A DNA stretch of 64,000 nucleotides from CAZOOK01 sp964581385 (GTDB lineage: Bacteria > Pseudomonadota > Gammaproteobacteria > Nevskiales > Nevskiaceae), in contig CAZOOK010000004.1 of the NCBI GenBank assembly GCA_964581385.1, positions 62,001-126,000 on the forward strand. The letters are read 5' to 3'. A program made the translations under genes and the position numbers. Below the pieces are notes generated by a model that saw nothing but the letters and a program-made list of their open reading frames with translations, was not told the DNA's origin and did not search any database. Shown here one piece after another: positions 27,912-36,356 of this stretch; the stretch's first letter is position 1; each line of letters starts with the position of its first letter.

Positions 27912-28682
27912 TTAGTTCTTATAGCAAGGATCAAGGCGCTCCAGCTTGCGAATCAAGCCCGGCCACATCAAGGCACCGCCGAGCCCTTTGGTTACCTGCA
28001 CGGCCTGCTCGCGAATGCCGTCGAGAATCCGTTGCGAAATCGATAGCAGCTCGCCACCGCCAGCCTGGGCGCGCACCTGAATCATGCATGCCGCCTCGAA
28101 CATATACATGGCCAGAAATGCATCGGGAATCGAGGCGCCGACCGTCAGCAAACCATGGTTGCGCAGCATCAGAAAGACATTCCGGCCAAGATCGCGCACC
28201 AGCCGCGGCTTCTCGTCGTCCAACAATGCCACTCCCTCATAGTCGTGGTAGCCAAGCGCGGCGAGTACGAACAGCGACTGTTGCGATATCGGCAGCACGC
28301 CATTTTTCTGCGCGGACACCGCAACGCCGTTCACGGAATGCACGTGCAGGACGCACTTGGCATCGTCGCGTGCGGCATGAATCGCGCTGTGAATGGTGAA
28401 GCCGGCTGGGTTGATGAAGTTGGCTGTCTTCATCACCGTTTTGCCGGCCAGATCGATCTTGACTAGCGAACTGGCGGTGATCTCGTCGAACAGCCAGCCG
28501 TAAGGATTGATGAGAAAGTGATGCTCCGGACCTGGCACGCGCGCCGAAATGTGCGTGAACACCAGATCATCCCAGCCGAAATGCGCGACAAGCCGATACG
28601 CCGCCGCCAATTCCACTCGCAGCTTCCATTCCTCCGGTGATACCTGGTCGCGAACGCTGGGCGCGTTGTCGGGCTGATTCAT
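27912..28682 (-). CDS. Class II aldolase/adducin family protein
   Basis: 256 residues. The metal-binding histidines are seen in CVLHVHSVNG and LRNHGLLTVG, and the substrate loop is near FTHISARVPGPEHHFLINPY. The family includes fuculose- and ribulose-phosphate aldolases and epimerases, but this long branch (DLVFTHISARV, then FDEITASSLVKID) is mostly uncharacterised. The ATG at 28682 is preceded by GAGGAG at 7-base spacing. It stands 68 bases upstream of the LplT fusion on the same strand. Substrate unknown. Confidence 0.88.
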   Translation of the reverse strand: MNQPDNAPSVRDQVSPEEWKLRVELAAAYRLVAHFGWDDLVFTHISARVPGPEHHFLINPYGWLFDEITASSLVKIDLAGKTVMKTANFINPAGFTIHSAIHAARDDAKCVLHVHSVNGVAVSAQKNGVLPISQQSLFVLAALGYHDYEGVALLDDEKPRLVRDLGRNVFLMLRNHGLLTVGASIPDAFLAMYMFEAACMIQVRAQAGGGELLSISQRILDGIREQAVQVTKGLGGALMWPGLIRKLERLDPCYKN

Positions 28683-28810
28683 CAATCATCTCCTCGCAGT
28701 TTCCGAAATGGTCCGCCCATGTAACATTCCTCGATCAAAAACCGGCCTGTTTCTGACATGGGCTGTGACGCCTACAATGCCAAACTTCGCGGCCGGCGTC
28801 GCCGGTCGCC

Positions 28811-28843
28811 TAGGGCCTGTTAACAATTACTTGGATCGCTGCG
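28811..28843 (+). repeat. Left terminal inverted repeat
   Basis: 33 bases, matching the reverse complement of the right end with one mismatch at position 5 (G versus A). It contains the palindrome GTTAAC. Confidence 0.75.
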
Positions 28844-28848
28844 ACGTA

Positions 28849-28937
28849 GACCGTATGGGCACAGCGCAAGGAACGAGCGACGTGGTGTACTTGAAGTACA
28901 GGAGGAGTGAGAGACGCGGCGCTGTGCCCATACGGTC
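28849..28937. repeat. Internal 19-bp inverted repeat (long hairpin)
   Basis: Arms at 28849-28867 (GACCGTATGGGCACAGCGC) and 28919-28937 are perfect reverse complements around a 51-base loop, which itself holds the small palindrome GTACTTGAAGTAC. Transcribed, it would fold into a stable stem. Confidence 0.7.
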
Positions 28938-29130
28938 CCGTCCCATCGGCGCCGACACGGTGTTTGCGCAGCAATGGGGCGGGAGGCGCCTAACCGGTCC
29001 GCGTCCGGCTACGCCCCGGCCCGGCGTTGCCGGGCGTTCGCCGCGCGCGAAGCATTGCTTCGCGCACAACGCGCGGCTCACCCACCCCACGCTCGCTGCG
29101 CTCACGACACCGTGCCGCGGGCCTGGGTTG

Positions 29131-29266
29131 CGCCCAAAAGGGCGCCATGCCGCGTTGCGCCTCGCTCATGTGGAGTCACCACACTTCGCTCAGCGCGCCA
29201 GAAGGCCCTGCCACGGTGCCGCGAAGCGTGGGTGCGGGCAGGGCCGCCCTGGCGCCCTTTTGGGCG
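29131..29266. repeat. Internal 16-bp inverted repeat
   Basis: CGCCCAAAAGGGCGCC at 29131-29146 is the perfect reverse complement of 29251-29266, inside the MITE-like element. Confidence 0.7.
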
Positions 29267-29270
29267 GCAA

Positions 29271-29303
29271 CGCAGCGATCCAAGTAATTGTTAACAGGTC
29301 CTA
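29271..29303 (-). repeat. Right terminal inverted repeat
   Basis: 33 bases, the inverted partner of 28811-28843 with one mismatch. It ends just upstream of the ribosome binding site of the DUF2461 gene. Confidence 0.75.
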
Positions 29304-29321
29304 ACATCCGGAGAAAGCATC

Positions 29322-30020
29322 ATGGCGAAGCCGGCCGCCTACTTCACGCCCGCCACTTTCAAGTTCCTGCGCGCACTGGCGCGCAACAATTCGCGCGAAT
29401 GGTTCGCCAATCACAAGGCGGACTACGAGAAATATCTGCGCCAGCCGTTCTTGAGCCTCATCGCTGACCTGGTCGAACCACTCGCGAAGATCAGCCCGCA
29501 TTTCGTCGCCGACCCCAAGCCCGTCGGCGGCTCGCTGTTCCGCATCCATCGCGATACGCGCTTTTCAGGAGACAAGACCCCGTACAAAACCTGGGCTGGG
29601 GCTAAATTCTTTCATACCCGGCATAAGGAGCTGATGGGCGATACGCCGGTGTTCTATCTGCATGTCGAACCCGGCGAATGCTTCGTCGGCGGTGGGCTCT
29701 GGCATGCACAGCCCGAGGCGGTGCGCCGCGTGCGCGACTACATGGTCAACAATCCGGCCAGCTGGAAAGCAGCCACGCGTTCGGCGGCGTTCAAGCGCGT
29801 CTATGCGTTGACCGGCGAAGCGCTGTCACGGCCGCCGCGCGGCTACGATCCGCAGCACGAACTGATCGATGACCTCAAGCGGAAGGATTTCGTCTGCGGC
29901 GCACAGCTCGACGACGCCACAATGGCTTCACCAGCCCTCCTGAAAACTGTCGTACAGCATTTCCAGCGCGCCGCGCCGATGAATGACTGGCTGTGCGGCG
30001 CGCTGGATCTGGATTTCTGA
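29322..30020 (+). CDS. DUF2461 / TIGR02453 family protein
   Basis: 232 residues, soluble. The family blocks are clear: YFTPATFKFLRALARNNSRE, WFANHKADYEKYLRQPF, FRIHRDTRFSGDKTPYKTW, and FYLHVEPGECFVGGGLW. The function of the family is unknown. The ATG follows a GGAG ribosome binding site. The MITE-like element ends 18 bases upstream, so the promoter must lie inside or beyond that element. It is convergent with modE. Confidence 0.9.
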   Translation: MAKPAAYFTPATFKFLRALARNNSREWFANHKADYEKYLRQPFLSLIADLVEPLAKISPHFVADPKPVGGSLFRIHRDTRFSGDKTPYKTWAGAKFFHTRHKELMGDTPVFYLHVEPGECFVGGGLWHAQPEAVRRVRDYMVNNPASWKAATRSAAFKRVYALTGEALSRPPRGYDPQHELIDDLKRKDFVCGAQLDDATMASPALLKTVVQHFQRAAPMNDWLCGALDLDF

Positions 30021-30177
30021 ATTTGCGCAGCACCATCGAGCCGTAGGACTTGCGCTCGCTCCAACTATTATTGTTTGCGAGCGGCGCGATGATACGAAGA
30101 TGCGTTCGTATGGTCAGCCTGGAATTGCGGATAGAGCACTCTGCGTGATGTGGCCGCAAGTTTTTTGCCGAAACGTC

Positions 30178-30990
30178 TCAGCCGAGAGCGGCGAGAATCA
30201 CGCTCGACGATTTGAACATTGCGCCGACCGCCAGACCTTCCACCAGTCCCAGGATCCCAACGCTGTCGTGCGTAACCACGGCGGTGACGGTGCGTCCGCC
30301 GGCCAGCGTCAGTGTGACTTCCGAATCCACCGGGCCGTCGTGGATGTGCGTCACCGTTCCCCATAATTGATTGCGCGCCGTCATGCGACCGTCGCGGTCA
30401 ATTGCGAGAATGATCGATGACGCATTGACGAATGCGTGGACCTCCATACCGATCCGCAGATTCATGCTTTCAGCACTCTCTCGCGTGATCGTGGCAACCA
30501 GCTCGTTGGCGTCGTCGAGCCGCAGGCAGACCTCGAAATTAACCTCGCCACCGCGCAGCGCCGAAATTGGACCGGCGAACTGATTGCGCGCGCTGGTCTT
30601 GATCGAAATCCTACGCAACATAGCCTGGAACTGACGCACGTCGCCTGCGCCCGACTCACCCATGCGTGCCCACAATCGTTCCAGCGTCTCCTGATATTCC
30701 TGCTCCATCGTGCGATACATCGCGACCATGCGGCGGCCATAGTCGGTGAGCTGCGTACCGCCACCGGTTCGTTCGACCAATGGATGCTCGGCAAGATTAT
30801 TCATCGCGCTGACTGCGTCCCACGCGGCTTTGTATGACAGCGGAACCGACTTGGCTGCCTGCAGGATCGATCCCGCCTGGCCGATCGCTTCCAGTAAACG
30901 GATGCGGGTATCACCGAGAAAGGTACCGGATTCGATATCGACCGCGAGCCGCCCGTGCGGCTTCGATGGTTTCGCGCGCTGCGATTTCAC
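30178..30990 (-). CDS. modE: Molybdate-responsive transcriptional regulator ModE
   Basis: 270 residues. The N-terminal winged helix-turn-helix (TRIRLLEAIGQAGSILQAAK, then VPLSYKAAWDAVSAMNNL) is the LysR-like DNA-binding domain of ModE. Two TOBE/molbindin domains follow (SARNQFAGPISALRGGEVNF and TARNQLWGTVTHIHDGPVDS), which bind molybdate. With molybdate bound it normally represses molybdate uptake genes. The start is GTG with GGAG upstream. It is divergent from the molbindin-modA genes, and a ModE-type box lies between them. Confidence 0.93.
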   Translation of the reverse strand: MKSQRAKPSKPHGRLAVDIESGTFLGDTRIRLLEAIGQAGSILQAAKSVPLSYKAAWDAVSAMNNLAEHPLVERTGGGTQLTDYGRRMVAMYRTMEQEYQETLERLWARMGESGAGDVRQFQAMLRRISIKTSARNQFAGPISALRGGEVNFEVCLRLDDANELVATITRESAESMNLRIGMEVHAFVNASSIILAIDRDGRMTARNQLWGTVTHIHDGPVDSEVTLTLAGGRTVTAVVTHDSVGILGLVEGLAVGAMFKSSSVILAALG

Positions 30991-31120
30991 GATGCATCTC
31001 CAGTAGCCGGGCCGAGCCCGTTTTCAAAGCACCGGCGGGCTCGCGCGTTCGTTATGTTTTTGTCTTTATTTTCATTCCGAACATTCATGCTGAACCCGGC
31101 GGACTTCGGTGATTACTTCA

Positions 31121-31137
31121 TAATAAACTGTTTATTA
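31121..31137. promoter_or_regulatory. 17-bp AT-rich palindrome upstream of modE
   Basis: TAATAAACTGTTTATTA is a palindrome around a single central base. It lies on the modE side of the divergent region and may be a second operator, though it does not match the ModE consensus. Confidence 0.35.
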
Positions 31138-31183
31138 ACAATCGTATAAATAATTAATTCGACATGAGCATTAAATCTGCTTA

Positions 31184-31207
31184 CGCTATATACATAGATA
31201 TATAACC
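31184..31207 (+). promoter_or_regulatory. ModE-binding box
   Basis: CGCTATATA, six bases (CATAGA), then TATATAACC closely fits the known ModE consensus of two TATATA half-sites separated by 6 bases and flanked by CG. It sits 81 bases upstream of the molbindin start, in the modE / molbindin divergent region, where molybdate-bound ModE would shut off transcription. Confidence 0.75.
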
Positions 31208-31287
31208 CATACCTTGATGGCAGTAACCAGAGGCTTGATAGGTGCCGGGTGAAGCCGCCTGCCGACTGTCGAGAAAAAAGGTCCTCC

Positions 31288-31713
31288 ATGAAAACCAGCG
31301 CACGCAACGCCTTACGCGGCGTTGTCGAAAAAGTGGTCGACGGCGCCGTCAATTCCGAAGTGATCCTCAAGATCACCGATGACCTGCGCATTGTGGCCAT
31401 CGTCACCAAGCACAGCGTCATTGATCTTGGCCTCAAGCCCGGCCGCGAAGCGGTAGCGCTGATCAAGTCGAGCTTCGTCATTCTCGCGCACGCCGGCGAA
31501 ATCGGCCGCACCTCGGCGCGCAACGCGATCAGAGGCGACGTCCTGCGCGTCGGGGAAGGCGCGGTATCGAGCGAAGTCACGCTCGACCTCGGCGGCGGCA
31601 AGCAACTAGTCGCCATCATCACCAAGGACAGCGCAACGTCGCTCGCTTTCAAACCGGGTGACCCGGTGGTGGCATTGGTCAAGGCACCGCACGTCATCCT
31701 CGCCGTGGACTAA
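31288..31713 (+). CDS. Molbindin (two TOBE domains, Mop-like)
   Basis: 141 residues made of two tandem molbindin domains. Each begins with the SARN signature (KTSARNALRGVVEKVVDGAV and RTSARNAIRGDVLRVGEGAV) and ends with the VALIKSSFVILA / VALVKAPHVILA strand. Such proteins store or buffer molybdate in the cytoplasm. The ATG is preceded by AAGG. It is the first gene of a set with modA 24 bases downstream, under the ModE box. Confidence 0.9.
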   Translation: MKTSARNALRGVVEKVVDGAVNSEVILKITDDLRIVAIVTKHSVIDLGLKPGREAVALIKSSFVILAHAGEIGRTSARNAIRGDVLRVGEGAVSSEVTLDLGGGKQLVAIITKDSATSLAFKPGDPVVALVKAPHVILAVD

Positions 31714-31737
31714 TTCCCACAATCCAGAACTTCACTT

Positions 31738-32538
31738 ATGAAATCCTTCCTCAGATATCCCTTGAAACATTCTCTCCGACTGGTGTTGAGTGCTGCGCTG
31801 GCAATGTCGTTCGCATTGCCCGTAGCGGCCGACGAGACGCCCGCGCCGGTCGTCGTGTTCGCCGCGGCCAGTCTCAAGAACGCGCTCGATGACGCCAAGA
31901 CTGCGTGGGAACACAAGAGCGGCAAAACCGCGGTCGTCAACTATGCGGCCAGCAATACGCTCGCCAAACAGATCGAGCAGGGTGCGCCGGCCGACCTGTT
32001 TTTTTCCGCCGACGAGGACTGGATGAAATACCTGTCGGACAAAGGTCTGACGCAGAAGGCCAGTGAACGCGCACTGCTGGGCAACACGCTGGTTTTGGTG
32101 GCGCCGAAATCGTCCACCGTCAGCCTGCACATCGCCCCTGGCTTCGCCCTCGCCGCGGCACTCGGCAGCGGACGGCTGGCGATGTGCAATCCTTCGGTGC
32201 CGGCAGGGAAATACGGCGCTGCCGCGCTGCAATCGCTGGGCGTCTGGAACAGCGTCGAAAGCCACACCGCGCTTGCGGACAATGTGCGCGCCGCGCTGGC
32301 ACTGGTTGCCCGCGGCGAAGTACCGCTCGGCATCGTTTATACGACTGACGCCAATGCCGAACCCGCGGTGCGTGTGGTCGATACCTTCCCGGAGCACTCG
32401 CATCCACCCATCGTCTATCCGGTGGCACTACTGCGCGACTCGAAGAATACGGCCCCGAAAGAGTTGCTGGACTTTCTCGAATCGGCCGAAGCCAAAGTCT
32501 ATTTCGAAAAACAGGGCTTCAGCGTCATCGCACACTGA
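31738..32538 (+). CDS. modA: Molybdate ABC transporter substrate-binding protein
   Basis: 266 residues. A signal peptide (VLSAALAMSFALPVAA-D) is followed by the ModA opening VVFAAASLKNALDDAK. The molybdate-ligand segments are present: NYAASNTLAKQIEQGAPADL, FFSADEDWMKYL and the YTTDA near residue 200. It captures molybdate in the periplasm for ModBC. Neither modB nor modC follows; the next gene is a porin. ModBC must be encoded elsewhere or the protein serves another transporter. Confidence 0.93.
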   Translation: MKSFLRYPLKHSLRLVLSAALAMSFALPVAADETPAPVVVFAAASLKNALDDAKTAWEHKSGKTAVVNYAASNTLAKQIEQGAPADLFFSADEDWMKYLSDKGLTQKASERALLGNTLVLVAPKSSTVSLHIAPGFALAAALGSGRLAMCNPSVPAGKYGAAALQSLGVWNSVESHTALADNVRAALALVARGEVPLGIVYTTDANAEPAVRVVDTFPEHSHPPIVYPVALLRDSKNTAPKELLDFLESAEAKVYFEKQGFSVIAH

Positions 32539-32592
32539 CTGTTTTGACGTGTTCTTCCAATAACTCCCTCCTCTCATTCTGGAGCAAGCCCC

Positions 32593-34074
32593 GTGCGCAA
32601 ACTCATTTTCCCCTCCGTGGTCAGCCTGTTTTTTGGCATCGTCGCGAATGACGCCGTACAGGCCGACACCGCGTCGACGACCGGCGGCATCAGGATCAGG
32701 TCCGACGATGGCGCATTCGAGGCCAACCTCGGCTCCCGCTTACATTTCGATGTCGTTTCTCTGAGCCCGGACAGTGGCGCCTTCCACGGAACCGCGTCCA
32801 AGTACTACGGCAGTTCATCTCTTGACAATACCAGTGGCGCCTATCTCCGCCGGGCGTTTCTGTCCTTGTCCGGCAAGCTCTACGGCTGGGAATACAAGAT
32901 CGATGAAGATCTGATGGGCGGCGAAGCCGGTTCCGGCACATCCTCGACCACGACGACGACCAATAGCTGCGACACCACCAAGACCGCATCGACGTCAACC
33001 GATATTGCCTGTACGACTGGCGCTGGAAAACCCGGCGTCCTGAGTACCACTTCGACTACGACGACAACCACGTTCACTCCCGCTGCCGGCTTCCAGGAAG
33101 TCTATGTGGCGCATTCGTTCTTCAGCGGAGGCACGATCTACATCGGTCAGCATAAGCCGTGGCGCAGCTTTGAAGAGGCTCAGAGCAATAACGAAACTCT
33201 GTTCATGGAACGTCCGATTACGTCGGGCAGCGGCATTCTGGCGCGGGATTATCAGGACGGCGTCTTCTACAAATACGTCAACCAGGATCTGAATCTGTGG
33301 GCGGGTGCGTCGGGCTACAGCCTGTCGAAAGCCGGGCAGTCCAGTACAGAAGGCGTTGGCGGCAACGGCCGTGTCGCATGGGCACCGATCAACCAGCAGG
33401 GGCAACTCGTGCACGTCGCGTTTTCGTATTCATCGGACCACGCCGATAATGGCTCCGCGATTGCGCCCAAGTACACGTATGGAGGATACAAGCTCGGCAC
33501 TACGGATTCTTTTACGTTTGCCAGCTATGGCAGCAGAACGTCCTCTTCCGTTTTTGCCAACGCCACGGCCAACATTTGGACCGGCGAACTCGCGGGTATC
33601 TATGGTCCAGCGTATCTGGAAGCCGAGTACGCGCATGAAACGCTCGGGGCCGACGCTGTTGGAGCCACTGCGGCGTCAGGCTCCAATTTGAGCGCTTACG
33701 ATGTGCAGACCAGCTATTTCCTGACCGGAGAGTCGAAAAGCTATCGTCTCTCGGAAGCAGTGGTAGCCGGCAATCCCAAGCCGCTACACGCCTACGGCGC
33801 CGTCGAACTCAAGGCACGTTACGAATATGCCCGCAACGGTAATGCGACAAGCGGCAATGCCGGAAAGGCGTGTAGCGTGACAACGAATAACGCGCTGCCG
33901 GCATCTCCCGCAGTCAGCAAATGCTCAGTGGCTGATTGGGCACTCGGCGTGAATTACTACGTCAATCCAAACGTCCGTTTCATGCTCGACTACATCAAGG
34001 CCCGCGCCGATCTGGGTAATGCCGGGAAGGACGAGCCCCAGACCATCGCCCTCCGCACGCAGATCAATTTTTGA
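32593..34074 (+). CDS. OprP-like anion-selective porin with a Thr-rich insertion
   Basis: 493 residues. A signal peptide (SLFFGIVANDAVQA-D) precedes a 16-strand-porin pattern of the OprO/OprP phosphate-selective family: FEANLGSRLHFDVV, AYLRRAFLSLSGKLYGWEYK, FSGGTIYIGQHKPW, and a terminal TIALRTQINF ending in Phe. An insertion of about 50 residues (roughly 112-165) is almost all Thr/Ser with two cysteines (126 and 140) that could form a disulfide. The start is GTG with GGAG upstream. Placement directly after modA suggests oxyanion (molybdate) entry across the outer membrane (inference). Confidence 0.8.
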   Translation: MRKLIFPSVVSLFFGIVANDAVQADTASTTGGIRIRSDDGAFEANLGSRLHFDVVSLSPDSGAFHGTASKYYGSSSLDNTSGAYLRRAFLSLSGKLYGWEYKIDEDLMGGEAGSGTSSTTTTTNSCDTTKTASTSTDIACTTGAGKPGVLSTTSTTTTTTFTPAAGFQEVYVAHSFFSGGTIYIGQHKPWRSFEEAQSNNETLFMERPITSGSGILARDYQDGVFYKYVNQDLNLWAGASGYSLSKAGQSSTEGVGGNGRVAWAPINQQGQLVHVAFSYSSDHADNGSAIAPKYTYGGYKLGTTDSFTFASYGSRTSSSVFANATANIWTGELAGIYGPAYLEAEYAHETLGADAVGATAASGSNLSAYDVQTSYFLTGESKSYRLSEAVVAGNPKPLHAYGAVELKARYEYARNGNATSGNAGKACSVTTNNALPASPAVSKCSVADWALGVNYYVNPNVRFMLDYIKARADLGNAGKDEPQTIALRTQINF

Positions 34075-34367
34075 GCAATTTTTGAGCGAGAGCCAAACCG
34101 GTTTCCGCAGCCGCAGGCCTTCTGTGCGCAGGCACCGTGGTCGGCGGGGCCTGCTAAATTGGGCATATTGATCGAAAAATCAGCAGCGACCGTCTGCCCG
34201 TATTGTGGGCGATCGAGGGTGGGCGCGTCGGTAAAAATTGTGGGCGACAAGACCGCATCAACAGCGCGTGTTAACTAGTATTAACCTTGCACCCATTCGT
34301 AGGCCGGACAACATGCCGCGCGCCCAATCTTCAATACGCTACTACACCTACACCCAGGGAGTTCCCA
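34075..34367. other. Intergenic region between the porin and PQQ dehydrogenase genes
   Basis: No gene is supported. An 11-base sequence (CAATTTTTGAG) is directly repeated at 34064-34085, so the second copy duplicates the porin stop region. The dehydrogenase promoter should lie here. Confidence 0.35.
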
Positions 34368-36356
34368 GTGCCAGCGAATCCAAGTGAGCTGCTGAAGTGC
34401 AAGGCGGTCTTTTTGGACGGCCAATTGCCGCTCGGTGTCAGGATGCTCGTGGCGTTTGCACTCGTACTGCCGCTTTTGGGTATTCCAAACACCTACGGCG
34501 CTGAATCCTTTACCAATCAGCGCCAGCTAGGACTCAAATATTCATCTCTGGCGCAGATCAACACGGACAATGTCAAGAATCTGCAGCTGGCGTGGGAATA
34601 TCACACCGGCGAGCCTCACAGTACTTCAAAAAAAGTGCTGGAAGCATTTGAGGACGAGCCGAGTTTGATCGAGGGAAATCTGGTGGTATGTACTCCCACG
34701 CGGCGCCTCATCGCTCTGGATCCGGCAACCGGAAAGCAGCGTTGGCTCTACGACCCGAAGCAAAAGATTGTAGGCATGAGGAAATGCCGCGGGATATCGG
34801 CGTGGACGGACAATCTCGCGCCCGCGGATGCCATCTGCAAGACGCGGATTTTGCTTGGTACGGCGGATTATCGTCTGGTCGCCGTCGATGCGAAGACCGG
34901 CAAGCCGTGTACGGAATTCGGCGTCAACGGCGAAGTCCAGATGAAAATAAGCAAGCCGGAGATCTGGGATGGAGAGGTGTCAGCGGCCTCGCGTCCCGCC
35001 ATTGTCAACGGCGTTGTCGTCGTCGGCTCGACGGTGGCGGACGATCAGCGCTTTGACGCGCCGAGTGGTCAAGTATTGGCGTTCGATGTACGCAGCGGAA
35101 AGCAACTCTGGGCGTTTGATCCTCTTCCAAGAACATCATCCGATCCCGCTGCAGCCACTTGGCTGAAAGGCAATGCCGGCGAGGAAGGTGGTGGCAATGC
35201 GTGGGCCGAAATGGCGGTGGACGAAAGTCTGGACTTGGTGTACGTGCCCACCACCAGTCCCTCCGTCGATTTCTATGGTGGGCTGCGCCCCGGTGCGAAC
35301 GCTTACGCCGATTCGATCGTGGCTCTGAAAGGATCGACCGGTGAAATCGCCTGGTACTTCCAATTCACTCATCACAACATATGGGATTTCGACACGCCAT
35401 CGCAGCCGCTGCTGATGGACTTGCCTTACAACGGCAAGACGGTTCCGGCACTGGTACAGACCCTCAAAACGGGTCTGATTTTCGTTTTCAATCGCAAGAC
35501 GGGGGAGCCGCTGATTCCGTTCGTGGAGCGTCCGGTGCCGCAACAAGGCGCGGTGGCCAGCGAATGGCTGTCGCCAACACAGCCGTTCCCGGTTGGCATG
35601 CCAGCTCTTTCCCCACAGGGAGTTACTCCGGACGATGCCTGGGGCTTTACGCCCATCGACCGCTGGCTATGCAAGAAGCGGATCGCTGAGCTGAATTATG
35701 GTCCGATGTATACGCCTCCCAGCGAAAAGGGCACGGTCCTGACACCGGCGCCGGCCGGTGGTCCAAACTGGGGTGGCGGCGCCTATGACCCTGCGACGCA
35801 CATCATGGTGGTGCCCTCCAATCGGGTTCCGATGATCGTCACGCTTGTTCCCCGCGCAAGCGTCAAGCTCGACGCGAGTCAAGCGATCGAGACGCGGTCC
35901 GCGATGCTCTTCCCTACCGAGGGGACTCCATACGTCACCAAATTGGAGCCATTACTTTCACCGCTTGGCACTCCATGCACGGCGCCGCCTTGGGCCGCGC
36001 TGACCGCGGTCGATCTTTCGACCGGCACGATACGTTGGGAAGTTCCGCTGGGCAGTATCGAAAAGCTGTCGCCAATACCGATCCCTTGGGAACTGGGTAC
36101 TCCGGGCGCGGGTGGTCCGCTGGTTACGGCGGGAGGCTTGGTATTCATCGGCTACACCCTGGATGACAAGATCAGGGCATTCGACCTGCGCACCGGAAAA
36201 ACGGTCTGGAGCGCGTCCATGTCCGCGGACGGCATGGCGACCCCGATGAGCTATGAGGCGAACGGCGAGCAGTTCGTTGTGCTCACGGCAGGCGGTCACA
36301 GCATGTACGGGACACCCTTGGGTGACTCGGTGGTTGCATACAAGCTGAAGCACTGA
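34368..36356 (+). CDS. PQQ-dependent dehydrogenase (glucose/quinate type), exported
   Basis: 662 residues from a GTG preceded by AGGGAG. The N-terminus holds one hydrophobic segment (MLVAFALVLPLLGIPNTYGA) that acts as signal peptide or anchor, unlike the five-segment membrane domain of E. coli Gcd. The rest is an eight-bladed PQQ propeller, with repeated tryptophan-docking motifs such as ALDPATGKQRWLYDP and AVDLSTGTIRWEVPLG, and the family motif YFQFTHHNIWDFDTPSQPLL. It would oxidise a sugar, alcohol or cyclitol in the periplasm and pass electrons to quinone. No pqq biosynthesis genes are in the window. Confidence 0.88.
   Translation: MPANPSELLKCKAVFLDGQLPLGVRMLVAFALVLPLLGIPNTYGAESFTNQRQLGLKYSSLAQINTDNVKNLQLAWEYHTGEPHSTSKKVLEAFEDEPSLIEGNLVVCTPTRRLIALDPATGKQRWLYDPKQKIVGMRKCRGISAWTDNLAPADAICKTRILLGTADYRLVAVDAKTGKPCTEFGVNGEVQMKISKPEIWDGEVSAASRPAIVNGVVVVGSTVADDQRFDAPSGQVLAFDVRSGKQLWAFDPLPRTSSDPAAATWLKGNAGEEGGGNAWAEMAVDESLDLVYVPTTSPSVDFYGGLRPGANAYADSIVALKGSTGEIAWYFQFTHHNIWDFDTPSQPLLMDLPYNGKTVPALVQTLKTGLIFVFNRKTGEPLIPFVERPVPQQGAVASEWLSPTQPFPVGMPALSPQGVTPDDAWGFTPIDRWLCKKRIAELNYGPMYTPPSEKGTVLTPAPAGGPNWGGGAYDPATHIMVVPSNRVPMIVTLVPRASVKLDASQAIETRSAMLFPTEGTPYVTKLEPLLSPLGTPCTAPPWAALTAVDLSTGTIRWEVPLGSIEKLSPIPIPWELGTPGAGGPLVTAGGLVFIGYTLDDKIRAFDLRTGKTVWSASMSADGMATPMSYEANGEQFVVLTAGGHSMYGTPLGDSVVAYKLKH

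Larger units (their letters stand above)
28811..29303. mobile_element. 493-bp MITE-like non-coding element with 33-bp terminal inverted repeats
   Basis: The two ends (28811-28843 and 29271-29303) are inverted copies of a 33-base sequence starting TAGGGCCTGTTAACAATTAC with a single mismatch. The interior has more inverted repeats: 19-bp arms at 28849-28867 and 28919-28937, and 16-bp arms at 29131-29146 and 29251-29266. The open frames across it are low-complexity Arg/Pro/Ala translations and no transposase is present. This is the structure of a non-autonomous MITE-like element, but it could also be another kind of dispersed palindromic repeat. It ends 18 bases before the DUF2461 gene. No clear target-site duplication beyond a possible TA was seen. 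Confidence 0.7.

Noticed and set aside
28708..29304. 198-codon plus-strand open frame across the MITE-like element
   Set aside because: The translation is low-complexity Arg/Pro/Ala and follows the inverted repeats; the element is better explained as non-coding.
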